The notes: generated by a model not told the origin, from the letters alone. Numbered from the stretch's first letter, positions 35,523-50,700 are shown. The stretch: 64,000 nucleotides of DNA from Mesaphorura yosii (GCA_009869945.1 WIXG01000014.1:62001-126000), one strand, 5' to 3'. Program-made: numbers and translations.

Positions 35523-38500
35523 GATGATTTAGTGTGGGAATGACACCAAGAGTAATTGCATTAAGAATAATGATGAGATGAACTTGCGAGAGGAGATTCT
35601 GCATTGATTGAGATGAATTGATTCTGCTGGAATGACATTCTGATTCAGCAACCGTTTCTTTTCACCACCTTCAGCTGCATTTTCGGTCTTTCTTTCGTCC
35701 GGAGCAGACAAAGACAAATATTATTGTTTTATTATCGTTCTGATCTTTCCATTACTTTCCGAAATCTCGTGGACTCTACATATGTTCTAGCGACGCCATG
35801 CTCCGCTCAATATGCATGTGTCACACATACGCATACGCACGAATTTGTTGCAGAGGAGCGCCAGCAATCTTCAAGATTGTTTTCGGTTGTCTCTGTAGGC
35901 TCAGGTCCTCAGCCGCTTGACTCCTGAGTAGCGGTGCTGACTTTTCTTCCCGTGTGCTAAAACTTCATTGATTTTTGTCGAGTACCTGAATAACAAAAAC
36001 ATAAATGAAAATATATTACAAACCTCTGGTACTTGGTTTCGACGTCGTGTCATTTGGTTCCCGAAAACATTTCCGGCGAACTTTTGCTTTGCAATCTCCG
36101 CCTCTGTTTTCCCTTCGAGGAACATGGAAAGATTGCTTTATTTCCAATACACGCCTGACATCAAGAGAGAAATGACGGAAATATGCTTTGTATTCAATAC
36201 GACGTCGTGTAACAATGCCTAATTCGATTGAATTCCGACCCGACTACCTCGCCTTCCTTTCTATCGAACAACAATAGCAAAATGGCGAAAATCAAGCACC
36301 AATTGCTTTCGAAGAGAAACCATATCGTGAATCTTTCACAAATTGATGCGGTCCTGCTTGACCAATTAAACTCATGTGGCAAAACAAGCAATTGGTTTGC
36401 GTTAGACACCAGACAATAGCCTAATGTAAGGTTGGCATAGCCAACTCTTCTCCTTCATTCTCATTCGTCTAGCGAGGGGTATCGTCTGATTTCTAATATC
36501 AACCCTAAGTTCCCTGAGAAGAACTTCAAGGGGCTCGTTCAGAAAAAAAATTCAATTTTGTTGATATTATTCGCATACTACTGCCTCTGAGCGAAATATG
36601 AAATTGGATATTTACATAACGCAGATTAGGTTGGCTTCAAAGTCTAGGGCTGCCGTTTCAATATTAAAACTTCTCTCCGGAGCTCAAGGAAAAAATTATG
36701 CACTCATGATTTTCATTTCGAAAAGCTCAGTATCATCCCTCGTGGAAAGTATTGTAAACACTTTTTCGTTGCATGCGACACAAGACGAGGAGAAGTTCGG
36801 CATTTCGCAATGCTCCTGCCCTGCTCGTCGCTTACTTTTCCCGTACAGAATGGCTTCGAACTAAACTTTATCCCGCTGGAGCGTCAGTCAGTTCGATGGA
36901 TAGTTTGTGTCAGTGTCACAGCTTAGAATGTTGGAGACGAAACACCCAACAATTTATTTCCAGCAAGCGTGATCGTACTTTATAACTTTATACCTCATGC
37001 CTCACTTCATATTCTCAAGACGTTCATAATTTTGCCACTTTTCCTGTCTTCCACCATATTATTACAAAGATTAGAATATAAAACCGCCACATGCGAAAGT
37101 ACTGAACGGAGTAAATCCTCTTTCAGCCCAAGCTATAAAACTGTGGACAAAATTTCTGCGACCGTGCTGCTTTATTCAAAAGTCAGCAGACAACGTCTGA
37201 AAGGAGTCCAATAAAAATAATGGCGACGTCCTGTTCCAAGTTTTAATGAATGCAAACGCAATCAAGACTCCATGCAGTCGTTTGCAACTCTGAGCGAGCG
37301 GTGTTCATTGGTATTTGTCTGCTGAGACGAGAGTGCACAACTCGTTCAGAAAGTTTAACTGTTAAGATTCTAAGAGGATTTGAATAGCTGGGACAGTCAT
37401 TGCAACCATGAACATAATAAAATATTCATGACTCGGCAGCAGTTGGGCAGGTAGACGTCAATCAACCTGTGTTTGCCTGCACCCTACTTTGGCCCGTTTC
37501 TTATTTATGCCAACACACTTTGCATAATGTATGATATAATCCACAGAATTGATTTGTCCTTCACGAGTCAACATACGACTGATCGTCCTAATCTCAGTCT
37601 GGCACATGTGAAAGGAAGTGAAAGCCTCAAACGGCAGTGATACAAATAGCCCCAGTATTGATTTTATGGCCGTTTGCACATGACAATAATGTTTAAGCGA
37701 ACAGCGCGGATCGTTTCAGCATGCTCACCTTCTTTAAGATCCATTAAAATGCCCAATGAAGTAAGCAAAGAATCAAATCTGAACTGACCTAGCACGAATC
37801 AATGGTTCAGACGAACTCAGACATTATCGCACTAACAAGTCTATCCACGTTTTGCACTGCACTGTGATTTATTTGAGCACATTTACGAAAGTTCGACGTC
37901 GACGAAGCCTTCGAATTAAGATGAAGTGCTCATTTCGTTTCAGGCTTCGAACGTGCACTTTCACCCAAAATGATCGCTTATCAGCAATTGTACGACCACA
38001 GAAGAATTTAATAGAGGTTATAAAGTGTACAGCCAGCCGAGTGTCTCTGCACAAATAGCAGCAATCACGTGGAGCAAACCACTACTTGTTTTTAATTCCG
38101 AGACACATGAGCTAGATTTTGTGTTTTGGAAACACGAATTCAAGATTGGTGCGGAACACTGACGGAAACTCGACTATCCGAATCATGTGAAAGTGCCAGT
38201 GCCTTTATACTGTATTAAGACCGATTCGGGCTCTGGTAGGCATTTGGAAGGAGAGAAAGCTACGGCTATTGGATGCGTTCGTTCCGACTAGCAATACGGT
38301 GCCCGTTCAAGACGAGAGAAAGTTCGTCAAGTACGCAGAGGTAAGCACTACGGGTTGTATGGCGCACATGTACACGAACATCCAATGCGCATTGTGTTAG
38401 GCGAAGATTAAGGGAAAACTTTCACACTAATACTCGTGAGTCAGTTTGTAAGCTCCTGTAGGACAGAGGCGAAGGAAAAGAAGGGGAAGGTAGACGAAAA

Positions 38501-40151
38501 CGCGGAGAAACCATACTGAGCCAGAGCATTCGCAGAACCCAGCAGAACTAATGCCGACGCAATGCTTGCATGCAGTTTGGTGATATGTTTCTGTGCCATT
38601 TGCTACTGCCATGTGATGCCATTGATATTGCGTGTCCAGGCCGGTCGTGAGGACTTTCTACAGTCAGCCACTGGACACGGACTCCTGGTGCTGCTAGCAA
38701 TGATCAATCCTTCTACAATTATATTTCAGCTCTACACGAACTCTACATGCTCGGCTCGTTCACACGTTCACTCATAAATCCTACCATTCTGGGGCCCGGA
38801 GGAGACATGTCATGTCGACGTGACAATGCGAGGATTGGTGAGGGTCGGTCAGAAGTTCACAGTAATTGGAGCACGCGAGAGCCATTGCCATCCATTGGCC
38901 AAGCATGGTCCATGGAAAGGTGCATGTGCATTATGAATGATATGCATTTATTAATCCATGAATTATAAATACGAAAATCGTTGAACTGAATTGCAATGTC
39001 GCATTGCAACAGCTCCAGAAGCCAAACTCGTGTTGCTTTGGCCATCTACACAACAGCGATCAAACAGTCCATTGGCTTGTTCACATGACTTGCAGTGCAA
39101 TGAACCCAAAGCACAACAGCGGCTTGACCAACAACTCTTCTTCCGTTCGTGCTGTGTCGTCCTCTCCTCCGTCGTTCTTCCGTCTTCGCAGAGTGCGGAA
39201 GTCTGACATTCTTCTCCGTCTCTGTGTCGCGTTAAATTCCCTTATTTCTTTCTATTTGATCTGTTCTGATTAAAATCAAGCTTAATTTTCACTGATAACG
39301 ATTATTAATGCTGCTAACTGAACAATTACTCGTTCCTGATAATCATCTGCAGAAATCTTCGGTGGTGAATTCTTAGTTAGCGTAATTTATTGCCGGTTTG
39401 GGTGTAGTATATTTAATTTCCTCGGACCACTGATATTTCAGACTTGCCTTTTTTACTACTGGTTACTTTACTGATAAATGCATGGAAAAAGCACTTGCTT
39501 ACACTTGACAGCGTAGTTGAACCCTGTAGATAGGTCAGTTAGGAGTTAGACCTTCTTTCTCAGCATTCACTACTGATCCAATACAGGCTACACATTCTGG
39601 GCAGACAGAAGGTGGAGAGCGGTTCAACTAGCATTCTAGTTTAGAGAATGTTTAGCTGCTAGAGTTCAGACAAATCCCACATGAAGGAATTAATTATAAT
39701 CCATGTAATTACGGAGAAATAGTGTTTAAACTTGGTAAAAGGAAGGTAATTTCATCGATGGCATGAAGAGGGATTTCATACAAGATTACTCTTTTAAATA
39801 ATGAACAAGTATCCTTTGAGCTTGTACCAACTATACTGTACCTGTAGGAGGGGATTCTAAACCCCACAAATTACTCTTTTATTACACGTGTTACATGCAA
39901 AGTAATTAAGAAGTGAAAGTTAGTAGAGGATGGAATAGTTGAAGTATAAATACTCACAATCTCTCTCTCTTCTCTTGGAATTTAATATTGCAGATTATGT
40001 TCCTATGTGAGCATGAAGTATGTATAAATGCATAAGTATCGTTTGCGGATTAATAGAAACCTGATCTGCTACCTGAATGACCAAATGCCCATCCATTACC
40101 TATATTAGGATTTGGCGAGCTAGAGCAGTAAAATTACGACTCAAAGTCAAG
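35523..40151. other. about 4.6 kb intergenic, no supported gene
   Basis: The start holds the promoter of the minus-strand fucosyltransferase gene. A short CA-type run lies near 35820. Frames at 35968-36222 and 36228-36419 are open but unrecognised. I saw no RNA gene or mobile element. Confidence 0.35.
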
Positions 40152-41267
40152 ATGCCATTGTCCATTGTTGCTATTACAAAAGCTTGGTATAAAAGCTTGG
40201 TGGCCCGGCAATCGCTAATTCGCAATTACAAACAAGAATCTCAAACTGTGTAGACAAAAGGATCAAAAGTTGAGTCAGTCATCTGTGCCTGAGTTTGAAA
40301 TTAAGGAAGTTGTGTTTGGACTGATCTGTCTTAACTTTGACATAAAATAAATTTTTAGTCGCTTCCGCTCGTTAATGGCTATGGCACTTCTGGCATGATG
40401 GATCCAAGCGCCTTTGTCGCATATACTCAAGATGCTGAGAGTGGATCTGGCCAATCTGGTAGCAAAACTGGAGCAGTCAAGTAAGATTAATGACCTGATA
40501 TTTCGACATAAGCAAGAACTGCATTACTTGTTTAACTGGAAGCGCTTTTATTGTTTTTGGTCATTGATTTAGAAAGTGCAAGAAGCAATATAAGAAGGAG
40601 GACAAACGACCTGAGCTGAAGAAGTCCGCGGATGCGTGCCGTCGAGAACGCAAACCACTCACGGACGCCTGCATCCAATCTGGACAACAAACCTTTTGCC
40701 ATGGTGCACAGGCGATTATTTCATCTGCTCTCGGTATCTAGTAATTATTAATATTGGCGGAGAATGAGAATAAATTATAGCGACTACTGCCGATCCCTTG
40801 CAGACAACATCGAATATCTCCAAAACTGTGCTGAACCTGAGATCCAAGCTGTTGTAATTGTTGGCGCGGGGTTGGTTGGAGTCCTCCTCGCATATCGCCG
40901 TGGCTGGGAACGTAAAATTGTGTATGGTCTAGTTGGATCTGCAATCGCATACAGCGTCATTTTCCCGAAGGATGCGGCAGAAATTTCAATGAATCTTCTT
41001 GGACACGCGGCCAACATTGCTGCTGATGTCTACAGTGCCGTCGTTGGAGGCAAGATACGTAAAGTTCTACTGCCTGCCATGCCCATCTAATTGTAATGTG
41101 CACGTTGTATTAAATTATTAGATCGCGCACCCTACAAGTGCCCTGAGTCGAACCGTGTCACCATTGATTGTCCCAAGAAGGAATGCAAAGCTCGTGCACG
41201 CAGAGAGAGCACTCGCAAGGAGGAGTGTCAACAACGCAAAGCTGCACCTTCACTCCGCAACAACTAG
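40152..41267 (+). CDS. MIC26/MIC27-like (apolipoprotein O family) MICOS protein with Cys-rich flanks
   Basis: MIC26/MIC27 are mitochondrial inner-membrane proteins that shape cristae as part of MICOS. Five exons fit in phase: 40152-40247, 40359-40480, 40573-40733, 40804-41058, 41122-41267, 259 residues. The first exon reads like a mitochondrial presequence (AWYKSLVARQSLIRNY), but its GTGTAG donor is poor; a start at 40395 or 40398 in exon 2 is the alternative. The core has two glycine-rich hydrophobic segments (VVIVGAGLVGVLLA, IVYGLVGSAIAYSVIFP) parted by YRRGWERK, the apoO-family pattern (compare GLAGLVSARKGSKFKK, then LGATVCYP). Unlike known members, cysteine-rich basic stretches lie before the core and after it (C-x9-C then CPKKEC). 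The last exon depends on the GTAAAG donor at 41059; without it the protein ends at 41090. The family call is tentative. Confidence 0.5.
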
Positions 41268-44200
41268 CTGCACGTCCTGGTGATTGCTGCCGTACCCATG
41301 GCTCCAAAACCGAGTGTAAGGAAGTAAACTAATATTAATAACTACTCCTTCACAGTCTTCTCGTATTTTATAAGTTTACATGACTGTGACTTGTGTGTTT
41401 CAGAAACCATTCTCCCTAGAATTCCGCAACACCTTACATCAACAAAAGGGATTCACGCCATCATTTCAAGTTCAACAAATTGTGCGATGAAGCTTTCAAC
41501 TGTATTTGGCAGACATAAAATTTAAAATTTCTCACAAATGCGTACTACTTTATAAAAATTAGAAGTAAGGGAATAAGCGATGTATGCACTTGAAGTGAAC
41601 TAAAAGTTAAATTGCTACTTGCAAAATACTAACCGGCCATGGAATTTCTTATTTCTTTATCCGAATATGTTTAAAAATTTCAGTTACACTGTGAGAAATT
41701 GCTACCAGCATGATTGCTTATCGGTGTCATTTAATCTTAGGCTACCGTTATAAACTCTTACTCGAGCATATTCTTCGGAGTAATTTGCAATCAATTAATA
41801 CAAGTCAAGATTAATTGTCAATTGTTATTCAACTGAATGATGTAGAGTTAAGAACGATCTCGGTCTCAATGCTAATATGTATCATCAATATCATGCAACA
41901 GTAACTCATGCCAGATTCAAAAGCACACACAATGAATGAATGGTGCAAGAGTTTAATCAGTAGCATAATTAAATCACTAAGCTTGATTGGACGAAGTAAA
42001 ACAATGGATGACACCGAACGGAAAATGCGCATGAATACGGAACTTGCTGCGAGAACGAATTGAATTGCAGAGCCTTGAACTTGCGACGTTGATGATAATT
42101 GGCAATACTGTATATTCCACACAGAATTGAATGCTTTTTGCCTGGGCCGTGTATAATTGGAGATAATTCATCCATTTACCATTCATAGTGGTTCGACACG
42201 GGCTCCCGCTGGGCAGTATTTTGATGTCTCGCGTCAACATATTCGCTCTGAGGTTTGCATGACTTTTCTCAAATTGAATTGAAGAATAAAACATCAAAAT
42301 TACAACCTCTATATGTAGCTAATACTCTAGCGCGCAGTGCATCGTAGTCATACCAGTTAAGAAGCAGAATTGCGCTCTAACAAGAAGCAGTTGCATATGC
42401 TGGCATGGTGGTGTCACTCGCTATGTAAAATCTATATGCAATTACGTCTGCTTGTCAAAGAATTTTGAACTGAATTGAGCTAAAAAATGACACCAAATCT
42501 CTCATCATCTCCTTAGAGATTCCAAGGTGAGCTTAAACTAATCCCAAGTCAAAACATAGTAAGATGTGACTGTGAAATATGCTCTTTTTCGCGCCACCCT
42601 CTTCATCATTCTTCATCGTCAATAAATTGTATTACAATTTTATGCGAACAGAATTATTCATGCTGAGGCATAACGGTTGTTTAACGATGACAACACAACA
42701 CCAAATAAAAACCCGGATCTCATTGAGAAAAGAAGAAATCCCACAATAAAAGCATCTCGGCTAATAGGTGCTGCGCGTACAAACGTTGCTGGTCAACAAG
42801 GTTTGGTGACAAAAGTGTTCCGTTTCTGGTCTCAAAGAACGAATTGAAATGCAGGATTAAATCGAAAAGTCTCTGACCATTTTGTGCAAATGACCATCGT
42901 TCTGCAGTAGCTTTCTCACGGCCACAGGCTTGAATGAATCGAATGGGCTCTGTTTTTGTCATCATCCGTCACAGGCCAGTATTCATGTTTCATTTACCTC
43001 AGAGTCAGCGTTATGCGTCAGCAAATACCATCACAATGCTGAGAAAGAGGATGACCACATAACCCAATTATTTCCGTCCCCTCTTATCTTGTGGTCCATC
43101 CTCTTGGTCAGCGGTCAGCTCACACTCTGTTAGATACGTGAGAATCGGGATAATCAGATTTGGTCCAAGTTGACAAGTGGTAACTGTCGCCAACACTGCT
43201 GCTTGTTTGAAACACATGAGAAAATGACACCACTACATCAAGGCAATGGTTGAAAATCTGGGACGAGGAGCGCTATTCTTTAACATTTTGATTGCAATCT
43301 GATTTGGAGTTGACAGAAGCTTGGTCAAATTACTACATCAGAGCCTATTCGAAGATACTAGCAACATGAAAGTCACATGCAGTCATGTAGTCCGGCCATG
43401 GAAAACACTGATTTTTTAGGAAAACCAACTCATCCCGACAAGAATTAGGCTCCTGTATGATGCTTACGTGACTCAAGCAACATAACGAGAGAAATTGGAG
43501 TTTTATTTGAACTGGACAGTCAAGAAGAATCTCAAGTAGCAATAGTGGATTTGTCAACTCTGACAGAACCTCGTAGAGCCAAAATGCCATTTGTGGACAA
43601 GCGCACGGTCGTCGCATGGATTACAATCTAACAAATAAAACTCTGGAATTCATTTCGCAACGACTCACCACAAAAGGCCAAAAATTGTTTAGACTCGTCC
43701 GGTACTTCCTGAACGTTCGCTTGCGTTGTTTCAACATAGACTATGAACAAATGGACTGACTCTAACAAATCGACTTTTTTCCCGTTATTAATTTCCTACT
43801 TGACTCAGTGTGCCCACTCGATGGCCGCCCGCACGAGGCAACATGAGGCACGACCACTCCCTGAATGAGGACGCCTGTTCACAGAAGGGTGGAACCCGGG
43901 TTACTTGCGCTACAATCTATCTCGGTGTTCAAATGTTCATGGAAGCCTTATTTCACCAGTCTCTTCACTCTTGTGAGTAGAAGTTTAGTTGCCTGTCGAA
44001 ACACAAACGAGCGTAGCTGGCGCACTTCGGACGATCGCAAGCGATATAAGGCACTCCTATTCAATTAAATTCGCCAACTTTTGTGCAACGAATCCCGACA
44101 TGCTCAAAAGGACAGCATCAAAAATAAGACAAATAGACCCTCCTTTGTCTCCCGGAATGAATATAATTTACCCTAATGACCTATAACACCATATCAGAAA

Positions 44201-47200
44201 TTCTATGGAAAGTGGAACTTGTCTCACTTACCCCGACTTTTCCGAACTCACTGTGGCAAATACTTGTAGGAGCGTGAGACCGTAACTGATTCGCAGAATT
44301 GAGGCCCAACTGCCCCTGATGACAATTTTTCAATGAGTCAAGTTGGCAATCCAGGATACATTTGATTGATTCTGTTGTTGCTGAAGTACGTTCGCAATCA
44401 CGCACAAGAATTGGTGAAGCAGCGTCGCGTTGGCCCAGAAAAATAATTCATGCAGAGCAGAAATTGAAATCTGAGACCTTGCTCTGGAAAAATCTTTGCC
44501 ACATTCAATACACGAAATCATGCATAAGGACACGCCAGATTACGTGATGTCTTTTCAGCGCTTTTCTAATTTTGCCATGCAAACCACCGTAATTGGCAAT
44601 GCAAACAATGGAGATCAGAGTTGTTGCTGAGTTGAATTGCACTTTGTCACTCAAACCACAGAACTGGTGAGAAGCTTCCATTCAAGTAATACCAAATGCA
44701 AGGTTAAACAGGTACAAATGAGACAGCTTGTTGATTCGATGCAATTAAGCTGATAGTTCTCACGCGTTGTTGGCACCGGCATCAAATGAATGTGGATGGT
44801 GATGAAGCGATGGTGATGATGCTAATAACCACGAGAGAAGAATGGCCAACATGAAATCATGGAATGCATGCTCGTAAAGCACCGAGCTGCATTAACTGAA
44901 CCGAAAAGCATGAACCACGAACTGATGCATGGATAATTCTTAACAATTCGGCAAAACAAAAATAAAACTCTTGCTCGTCAAAACTTGAACGGATAATCTC
45001 TCTCTGCTAGCTTTCAGTTGCGTGATTTCCAAAGCCAGGATGGAAATTAGAGTCAAACCGCTTAATATGAATTCCAATCGTAATCTTAATATTTTACTGC
45101 AGCTCTTCAATTTAAAGGTGGTAATTACACAACTTTATGTGTACAATGAACTTTAGTAGGAACCACGCAAAAGCAATGCGCAGTGGCTCAGAAAATTGGC
45201 TATTCGACTCGACTCTTTCTCTGCGAAGGTGAGACGTAATGAAGCGTTGAGCGTTGCGGACCGACGGACGCGAACGTGTTGAGGAATAGGAAATTGACAA
45301 AACATTACTTTGAAGGCACAGTTAATGAACTCACAGGACCGAATCGGTGGCAGGAACCAACGTTTTAATTGTGCACTCTGCAAATTCGTGCATGCGAATT
45401 GATTCTTCTCGTGCTCAGAAATTAGGCAAAAAATCTACGACACGAACAAGTCACAGCCACGAGACTGATTTCGCTCGATATTTTACATCTCAAGAGGTCT
45501 TTCTTCCCTTGCGTGTGCAATATTTTTGCAAGTTTTGTTTTGCTGAGTTGCACGAAATGCGTTACGGTTTTATTCTAAGTAGGAGAACGAACTGAGTTAT
45601 AAAAAGACTCCCCTGGCCGTCTTCATCACGAGAACTTTTTACCCTTTTGAGACGACATGGCATAGCAGATACCTCGACATGACACTTCAACACCTTAAAG
45701 CATTTATCAGCGTGTGCAGGGCAATATTCACGAGGATTTGTACTTTTCTCTATTTAGATTCAGAATCCAGGCCGGTTGTGACGGTCGGTCATTTGTATTG
45801 ACATGAAATACTTCAGTAAGACCACCACCGCAAACTTTGCACCACGCAATTATCTATGCAAATCAACGCAATGGCAAGAGCAAGGCACAAGCAAAGTGGT
45901 GGCAATTTCTGCCCTGTGAGTGAGATCGAGATGCTAAACGAATGTACAGTTGGAGCAAATATACCAAATTAACTCCTGGTTCATCTTTCCTCACTCGAGT
46001 TCATCTCCTCTGCGTGTTTACGCTAAAATCACAATTGTTGAACATGAAAACATAAAAATGAGGAGCGTCTGGTCTGAGTTCATTCCTATTACGTTACACT
46101 TCACTTACGACTTAACCGTACTCGAGCACTCGAATGATGACTGTTATTACTCGCTTCGCTGTTTACTTCCTTAACACGCTGCTCAGATTTGAGAAACACT
46201 TTAGCACACGCAACGCACCTCGCCAGGAGGCTAATGAAAGAAAGGGTTGACAATTACTCATACTTGGGACTCCGTTTGACGCTCTTTCGAAACGAGTGCT
46301 TGACGATTGTTCTGTGCTTTGTGCACAGAAGATCAAGAACACATTTGTCTCAAATTACGCCGTCGTACGCGCATCATCTTTTCAGTATCGGCTTTCAACA
46401 TTCGAGTTACGTAATGAATTTCCTTTGATCTGCGTTTCATTCAGCGCTTGAAGCCGGATAATTTGCAATTTTTCGTGGAAGCACATCCTGGCAATGCTGA
46501 ACCGCTTCTCTCGTCTTAGCAAAGTGGATTAGATTAAATTGCGCCTTTGTAATCAAAATGCTCATTGAAGATCAATAGCTATGCTAATATTCAAAGTGCC
46601 CCAAATGCTAATATTCAGAGCGTGATCGCACAGTGCAAGGGACTGTTTTATCTTCGGATGTTTCGCGTTGTTTTTCTTGTTCTCTTCCCTTGTTATTAGA
46701 AGATAACAAAGGAAACTAATTTGGGTGGCAGTACATTGTTCTTATGAATACGAAATTATGACCACCACGAATAAGCAATTTAACGTACATGCAAACAAAT
46801 CGATTCCACGTCCTAGTCCAATCGAGCAAAGAGCCACTGACCGTACAAGATCAATTTAAATCGAGCTGTGCAATGAGACATGCAAGTTCCTCACAAACAA
46901 AGCAAAAATCTGACCGGATATAAATTTGAGACAAGGGCACGAAAAGAGAATGAACGCTTTAATCTTGCGAGCTACGAGACTGTGACCATCTCATTCAACC
47001 CTCTAGCCCAAAGCTCACTGAATGCCAGAAGCTGAAAGAGTTTTTGCAATTTACGACGAAAGGAAGATGGGAACATTAGCTTGGCACAAAGCACCGGTCG
47101 CTAAGCCTATGCCAGGACAAGAGCCATCAGGAAATGACAAAAATACAATAAAATGTATCATTTTACCTTGTGCCCGTGCAGTTTGGAATCTAGGCTGTCT

Positions 47201-47740
47201 CAGTTTCCAAGCTCGAGCCAAATCCAGTCATAAACTTTAATGTAAACTTTAAAACAACACAGTAGTGTTGTGTCTAAATTTGTCTCGCTGGCTTTGCTCG
47301 CTTTATCTCCACAAGCAAATGAAACACCGTAAATAATGCTAGCTTGATTCACACTTCACTTGATTCAAGACATCTCGGAACCTGGGCCGGAGCACAATTT
47401 CCTGAAATCAGAACTGTAACAGAAGACGGTCTGAAAGAAAGAATTTGCAAAGCTGACTGCTACCCCGCAGTGAGCATAAACTTCGCGTTATTACGTAGTG
47501 TCTGCCTTTTTCTAAAGTAATTAACGATTCTTAATGCCAGAAAACGATTATGAAGTGAAATATGAACCGAAACGCAAACGAAGGCTATGACCTTTAGGCT
47601 TTTTTAGCACAGAATCACCGAATAGTCGACGAGCGACATCAGCTTTTAATCTCCAAACAGTTCGCTTGTCCTGTCTTTACCCTTGACTCGTGTATTGAAT
47701 CTGCACGAAAATGTAACCTTTGCCATTGCTTAGGAATACA

Positions 47741-47759
47741 GTAATAGTAATAGTAATAG
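47741..47759. repeat. short (GTAATA)n microsatellite
   Basis: About three perfect copies of GTAATA in tandem, inside the gene-poor region. No function is implied. Confidence 0.6.
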
Positions 47760-50700
47760 AGGAAGAATGAGACACACACGACGTTGCACAAAATCCTCAA
47801 CTTATTTTTCGAAGATTTGAACTTTGCTGGGTAGATAACATAATGAACATCGCATTGCGAGTCTCAGTGGCTTATTAGCAGGGATTAGCCAGAAATAAAC
47901 AAATGTCATGGCCATGATTTAACTTAGACTGACTGACTGAGACATAACTCACGCTCGGACCATTGCGGATCAGATGCCTGAGCAAATGCTAATTTGTGAA
48001 AAGAAATGATCTCTGTTTTCTGTGAGGCAGCATTGGCTGTTGAACATTTCATCGGCTGCTTGTGCGAATTGGCGTTGGTAGTGAAATGGCGCATTTGCTC
48101 AATCATGTCAGAATATTTTGACATTTGGTCCGTCAGCTAAATTCAATAACATGGTGCACGAAATATTCGCCCAGAAAATTCTGACGTTGCTTATTGACTG
48201 ATGAAGCGAGATGATAAATCACATATTGTTGCTGCATTTCACACCGGCCTTGTGTGCACAAGAGAATATGTACTTGACTTGACACGAAGATAGAACAGTG
48301 CCGGGTATTGCTTTACTGCAAACACATTGGCATTAGATCGAACATGTCTCCAGAGCCCTACTTCTGAAGTCTCTCGCCGTAAGGTTTATTTCAGCAAAGC
48401 GAAGGTATTAAAATGTCAAAACATAAACTCATCACTTCAACCACCGCAAAGGAACACAATTGTAAATAAATCATTCAACATATTCACTCCTCTTTCGCAT
48501 CATGCCAGGAACCTCAGAATAACAAATGCGAATTGTGCTTGCGTTATTCTCAACCACGCGTCGTCTGAAACCTCCGAGCTCGGTGTCTAGAGTCTGATGT
48601 TTGGGCTGGGAATTGCCAACATACCAAAACCGCCCTTTTCTAGTTCATGTTTAATTTTGCGCTTAATGCCAAAACCGTGCAAAATGCAAATCCGGGATTC
48701 TAAAACAGGAAATCCACTTACCTCGTTGATCAGCGTTGTCTTTCCTTGTATCCAGGGAAAAAGCACTTCACGTCTCACTTAAATTCATTCGCACCAAGTC
48801 ACGGAGACGGGCACCAGTCCGGTGCGTACTGCATGGTTGTTCATACGTTTTTAAGATGATTGCCAATTCAATTCTCTGGGGATGAGAGTAATTCCATAAC
48901 ACGTTATGATATTGGATTACCACCATTAAATATATTACAATGTTGCACTTCTTTGATCCTTGGCAAATACTAAACTACACCCTGCTTGGCTGGCGTGCAT
49001 GTGTTTCGGGAAGAAATCGCGTAATAAATTTGGAAGTCATGTGTAATGAGATGAAGCATCAACCAGTAGAACCTTCGAACTGTAATACGCTTAACCTCAG
49101 TCAATAGAATTCTCATGAAGAAAGAGAAAGACGCTCGGGTTCTTGTAGTCACTGCTCATGTAAACTAATACGGAATGTATGAGGGCATTTTATTTATATT
49201 ACACACGTGAGAAACATTACGTGCCTCGTACGCAGAACACGATTATCATGTAGGATGAAGGTATTTTACCTGTTCGGCTACGATGGCTGAACGTTAGCAC
49301 AAATAAAATTCAAAGTACTAAACACTGAAAACATTTTCAGCTGGCTCTAAAGCTACGTTTAATTTGTGCCAAAATTCTCAGGAGCACAGACACAGCTGCG
49401 AAAATATATTTTATGACCTGATGTGTGTGCTGATTTTATGAAAATTGCGAATGGAGTCAGACAAAACACATAAAATCATCTTCCGTCGGCAGAGGCAATA
49501 ATATAAATTATATTTTACACTCAATTTTATCATGGGCCTGAGTTCCTTCGCTCAACATGGCAAATTACGTAACACACAGATGAGAGGAGTCGGACTGGGA
49601 TATATGACAAGCCAAGATGAACTGTAGATGTTTGCGGTTTCCTTCAGTTTCGACTGCACACAATAATGAATGAACTTCGTATTTTTAGCCAGTGCTTACC
49701 TTTGACTATGCATTGAAGACTGATCCATTAAACCACGAAATAATTCAGTATATCGTGCAGCGCGTGTACTGCATTGCGATGTTGAGAATAAATGTGAGTA
49801 AAGGAGCAGAGTATTATTCAGTCAACGAACGCCTACTGATCACAAACTCTGGAAATGCCCAAGTTAAAAGTATACTCCATTTGTGACGCTGGGAGCTTAA
49901 TTAACCTAATTTGAGCATTTGATCTGACGCACCTGCCAGATTCTACTCTCTTCTGACAATGTCTCACTATGTAACACTCAAAACAAACTAAACCATGCTC
50001 TCATAATTATAAACGTGTTTTTGTTTTGCACTTAGGTTGAAAAATCGCGATTGCCAAAAATTCCTCCTGAAAACGTAATTTGCAAACAAATTCAGTGTAG
50101 AATTCAGAGACGATTTATATTTTCTGTACATTCCTGTGTAAAGAAAGCATGCAGAACGATAAAATATCTTTGACGCAGCATATAATTCTTGCATCCACAC
50201 TCGATCTCGATCGTGTTACCGCAGAGGATTACATGACAAACATTTTGGCTTGGCATGGTTCTTGCAGCAAGACGTGATTCGTGTCTATCGCGTATCTGAT
50301 CTTGACTACTACGCCGTGGTTGCAGTTCTCTTGCTGTTGCTGTGCTCTGATAATAAGAACAAGAGCAATAGCAACAATAATAATAAAGCGATACGCTCTA
50401 ATGAAGCAATAACACTGTTGAATGATTTCTCACAAACCCCCAAAATGCTCTGCTTGCTATTTTGCTTGCCTTGCTTTTTCTTCGTTACTGGGAATGTGAG
50501 ACACAATAGGTTTTTGCTGTTTGCCATAATTTTGTATATTGTGAAGTTCTGCGATAGTAATAATTTTCATCTTCAAGCCTTACATTACCAGCCCTGTTTG
50601 AATGGTTTTGTGTCATTTACAGCTCTCTGCTTCTGCGTATTTCAGATACGAGACTGACGATTTGTTGACGAAATGGCGTCTGTTTACATTTTGCATTAAT

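Noticed and set aside
42180-42205. B-box-like GGTTCGACAC, possible tRNA
   Set aside because: The flanks cannot form a T stem and no A box is present.
50250-50657. 135-codon hydrophobic frame in the gene-poor block
   Set aside because: No ATG near its start, Asn/Ser and Leu low complexity, no splice context and no family resemblance.
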